A stretch of 64,000 nt of DNA, from contig JAKCOZ010000010.1 of the NCBI GenBank assembly GCA_022605955.1, positions 3,162,001-3,226,000 of the forward strand, given 5' to 3'. This stretch comes from Rallus limicola. Taxonomy: Eukaryota; Chordata; Aves; Gruiformes; Rallidae. Below, piece after piece: positions 61,420 to 64,000 of this stretch; position 1 is the first letter of the stretch; every line of letters starts with the position of its first letter. The position numbers and the translations under genes are program-made. The notes below the pieces were generated by a model. The model saw only the letters and a list, made by a program, of their open reading frames with translations. It did not search any database and was not told where the DNA came from.

Positions 61420-63805
61420 CTGGAAAGTTGTGAAAAAGATTATTTAAAAAAAAAAAAGCAATCCCAATCACACACATGCACACAAAAATAAATAAATATC
61501 GTATCAGTATGTAAGTCAGTGCTTACTCACATAAACTAAGCTCAGCTTGATATAGAAACAAAGAAAAGTAAGAAGGTTTGCAGGAAACGGTTTATTTTCA
61601 AGTGCCTTGATTGTAAAGAATAGGGTTATGAAACACCACAGTACATATTCAAAAGGCTCACAAAGAACAAGTTGTTTTAAAACTCAGCTTGACCTGTAAT
61701 ATATCAAAAATATGTTTTAATTGAAATTAGTTTATTTAGAATAAGTTTATCTTGTGTTATCTATAATATATATGCCATGTGTTTACAAGGCACACATAAC
61801 AAGACAACCATCCATGTCCAAAATTTGTCTCAGCCACTAAACACTGTACTGCTAATTCTGCAAACTGTCTCGCAGCAGCCACAGCCTCACGATCCAGCAG
61901 AGGTTCACAGTTCAGAGAGTGGATTCCCACTGGTACCCGAGTGCCAAAGCACACGTGGATCATGCGAACAGAATCTGGTACTCTCGTGGCACATATTTTA
62001 TCACCCCCAAGTGGGACACAGAGCAAGCGTGGCTGTGCTTCAAGGGATGACGTGACATTTTATCCAGATTACACGGTTCCTCCTGGTGTCACGTGCACTA
62101 TGGCATACATGGAGTTTTTTGGCACTAGCTTACTGCACATTCTGCACTGGAATAACAGTGGCACTTTTCGTGCCCCTCCTGTTTTCTGCTCCTTTCAGGA
62201 GGCTAGTACCATGCTTTTGCTCATTACACAACCCTCAAAACTGCCATTCACTGATACAAATCCAATTGACTTCATATTTAGTGGCTTCCTGAGCTTAGCA
62301 CCTTTGCTAGGTGCCAGACCAGCTCAGGATGTATTTAAATTGTTATCTCGCTATACAGCAATTGAAAAGCTCTCATCAACTTTAACAGGAGTGGGATGAA
62401 ACCATGACTCTCCACATTTTTTGCTTTGCCTGTTAGCCTAGAACTTGCCCTTGAATAAGAAACAATGGAGAATTACTCACCCCATACATAACCTGCACAG
62501 ACATGGGGCATTATGCAGATCTACCTGCTATAGGTAAGGAGGCTCTGCTGTTCTTCATAAATAACACAGATTATCTTAAGGTAACTCACTTCACATTGCC
62601 AGTGTTCATACGTTTATCTAAAAGAATTACCATGCAGGAGAGAAGCTATCACTGCTGTCTAACAGCGCAACAGCACTACTCTTTCTTGTGACAGTTGCCT
62701 CTCTTGCAAACTCAGACTACCAGACCAACGACAGTGCTGCTACCCAAGGCAAAAGGATGGAGTACTGCTGCTGGACTGAAGGTCTGTCACCAGTGCCACT
62801 GCTTTTGCAAGACAAATGCAAGAATGCTCTTCATGCTCTTTCCTGCAGCCCCACAATTAATGGTCCCTGAAAAAGCACCGTGCCTCCAAGAGATCAAAGT
62901 TGGCATGCTCCAGGACCTGCTGTGTAGGGCTCCAGCCTACCAAGCATGGACACAACCCTCCAGCACGCATGGGGCCAAGGATGTCCAAGTCTTCCTCCCT
63001 ATCCCCTCTCCTTCCCGCCCACAGAGCTCACCCCTACATCCCCACAGAACTTAGGTTACTACCTACCCTGTCAGCATTGGGAAGATCCACTTTGTGGACT
63101 CCATAACAAACTGCTTCAGTCAATCCAGCCAACCAAATCACCAGTGAGAATTAGACTGAAATTCAATTTCCACCGTTGATGCTGGACTGTTAAGGGTACT
63201 TGAAGCAAGTATGTTTTGGTTGGTATGTGGGAAGCTGACGAGGCTTACGGAGCAAGAATGATATAGATGTCTTTGGAGGGTGCCCCAGTGTATCTGATAA
63301 AAAGCTGTCTGTTCAATCAAAGAGACCCCAATGCGGAAACTTGGGTTTCTGAAAGTTTTCTGAAGCCACAGTCAGCTTGTGCAGTGTGTCAGCTCTAGTA
63401 TACTGTTAGCTCAGCATCAAAGGGGTTAGGGTTTTGTTTGCTGGTTTTTGCTTTACGATGGGGAGACACAGAGTGAACAGCACACCATAGCTTTTTTTCA
63501 GAAACTCCTATAGCAGTTACCTGTATGACGGGGAGTCACCAAAAGAAAAAATAGCTTTGTTACTTCCAGGTCTGCTGTTAGTCTAAGTGCTCTCTACTTC
63601 TAAGTGAAAAGAGAAATCAATGCACAAAACTGCATTATTTTTTCCTAGGACAGAAGCATTTTGTCTTCAGTACAAGCCACATGCTTTTGGAAAGCAGATT
63701 AAGGTTCACCAACAAGACAGATAAAGCAAAGCCAATATATTGTGTGTTGGTGGACAAAGACTACATGGCAGATAGCACAATACAAGGATGCTTGTTGCTA
63801 CTTAC
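61420..63805 (-). other. NFATC1: NFATC1 intron (2.4 kb)
   Basis: Donor gtaagt at 63805 and acceptor ccag ending at 61420 bound this intron. A purine A-run (61444-61457 on the plus strand) sits at the polypyrimidine tract. Frames up to about 150 codons (for example 61941-62399 plus) have no recognisable domain. I see no repeats of a known family. Confidence 0.93.
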
Positions 63806-63978
63806 AGCACTCGATGGGGTTGGAAGCTACTTGCAAGGAGAGAGTCCTTCCATTGGCCTGTGGGATATGAACCCTGAAGACCAGCCGCACACGTGTGTTC
63901 TTCCGACCAATATCCGTCTCTCCCTTGCGCAGCTCAATGTCCGAGTTTCGGAGCTTCAATATCCCAGCACAGTCGATG
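63806..63978 (-). CDS. NFATC1: NFATC1 Rel-homology N subdomain exon (DNA-binding, last part)
   Basis: This 173-nt exon encodes the end of the Rel-homology N (DNA-binding) subdomain and the linker to the C subdomain. It reads [20 protein letters not shown], then [20 protein letters not shown], then [17 protein letters not shown]. The acceptor ggatag precedes 63978 with one base completing a split codon, and the donor gtaagt follows 63806 within a split Ser codon. The sequence is almost identical to mammalian NFATC1 as I recall it, apart from HIPQANG for HVPQPSG. The preceding exons lie beyond the right edge, so the gene is 5'-partial in this window. Confidence 0.97.
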
Positions 63979-64000
63979 CTATCCAAAAGAAAACACAAGG

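Noticed and set aside
30018..63978. Assignment of the exons to NFATC2 or NFATC3
   Set aside because: The signatures [32 protein letters not shown] and NEIIRNDLSS match NFATC1, and the equivalent NFATC2/NFATC3 segments differ.
1..64000. CRISPR arrays, tRNA/rRNA genes, operon-like structures
   Set aside because: No regularly spaced repeats, cloverleaf-like sequences or gene clusters were seen, and the window is vertebrate nuclear DNA.

Overview
The window is vertebrate nuclear DNA, almost certainly from a bird. It carries six well-spliced coding exons of one vertebrate gene spread over 64 kb, two truncated CR1 LINE 3' ends of the avian kind, and a roughly 1 kb LTR-like element of an avian endogenous-retrovirus type. 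Gene density is low, and most open frames are chance ORFs in introns. The species cannot be fixed from the sequence.

The only gene I can support is NFATC1 (nuclear factor of activated T cells, cytoplasmic 1), on the minus strand. The window holds its 3' half. From right to left the exons are: the end of the DNA-binding Rel-homology N subdomain (63806-63978); three exons of the Rel-homology C (IPT/TIG) subdomain (61279-61419, 45750-45805, 44358-44490); a large exon for the C-terminal transactivation region with two SUMO-type motifs (30018-30704); and a tiny last coding exon (359-408), followed by 3' UTR that runs off the left edge. All internal junctions are canonical GT-AG and the phases join without a break. 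The exons together encode about 412 C-terminal residues of the long isoform. The 5' exons (promoters, calcineurin-binding regulatory domain, most of the N subdomain) lie beyond the right edge.

The rest is intron: 29.6 kb (409-30017), 13.7 kb (30705-44357), 1.3 kb (44491-45749), 15.5 kb (45806-61278) and 2.4 kb (61420-63805). The introns hold CR1 relics at 25505-25640 and 43569-43740, an LTR at 53212-54203, a probable ancient L1-like LINE relic near 17530-17790, three relics of what looks like one old interspersed repeat family, and several microsatellites and homopurine tracts. Reading through the donor at 44357 gives a 28-codon alternative tail, matching where mammalian NFATC1 makes its short isoform.

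The most interesting non-coding signal is a pair of near-identical composite sites in the 15.5 kb intron (49621-49644 and 58213-58235). Each has a perfect kappaB-type motif, exactly 6 bp plus an A, then a consensus AP-1 site. NF-kappaB and AP-1 are established inducers of NFATC1, so these are plausible intronic enhancers. I see no new gene system, CRISPR array or RNA gene here.
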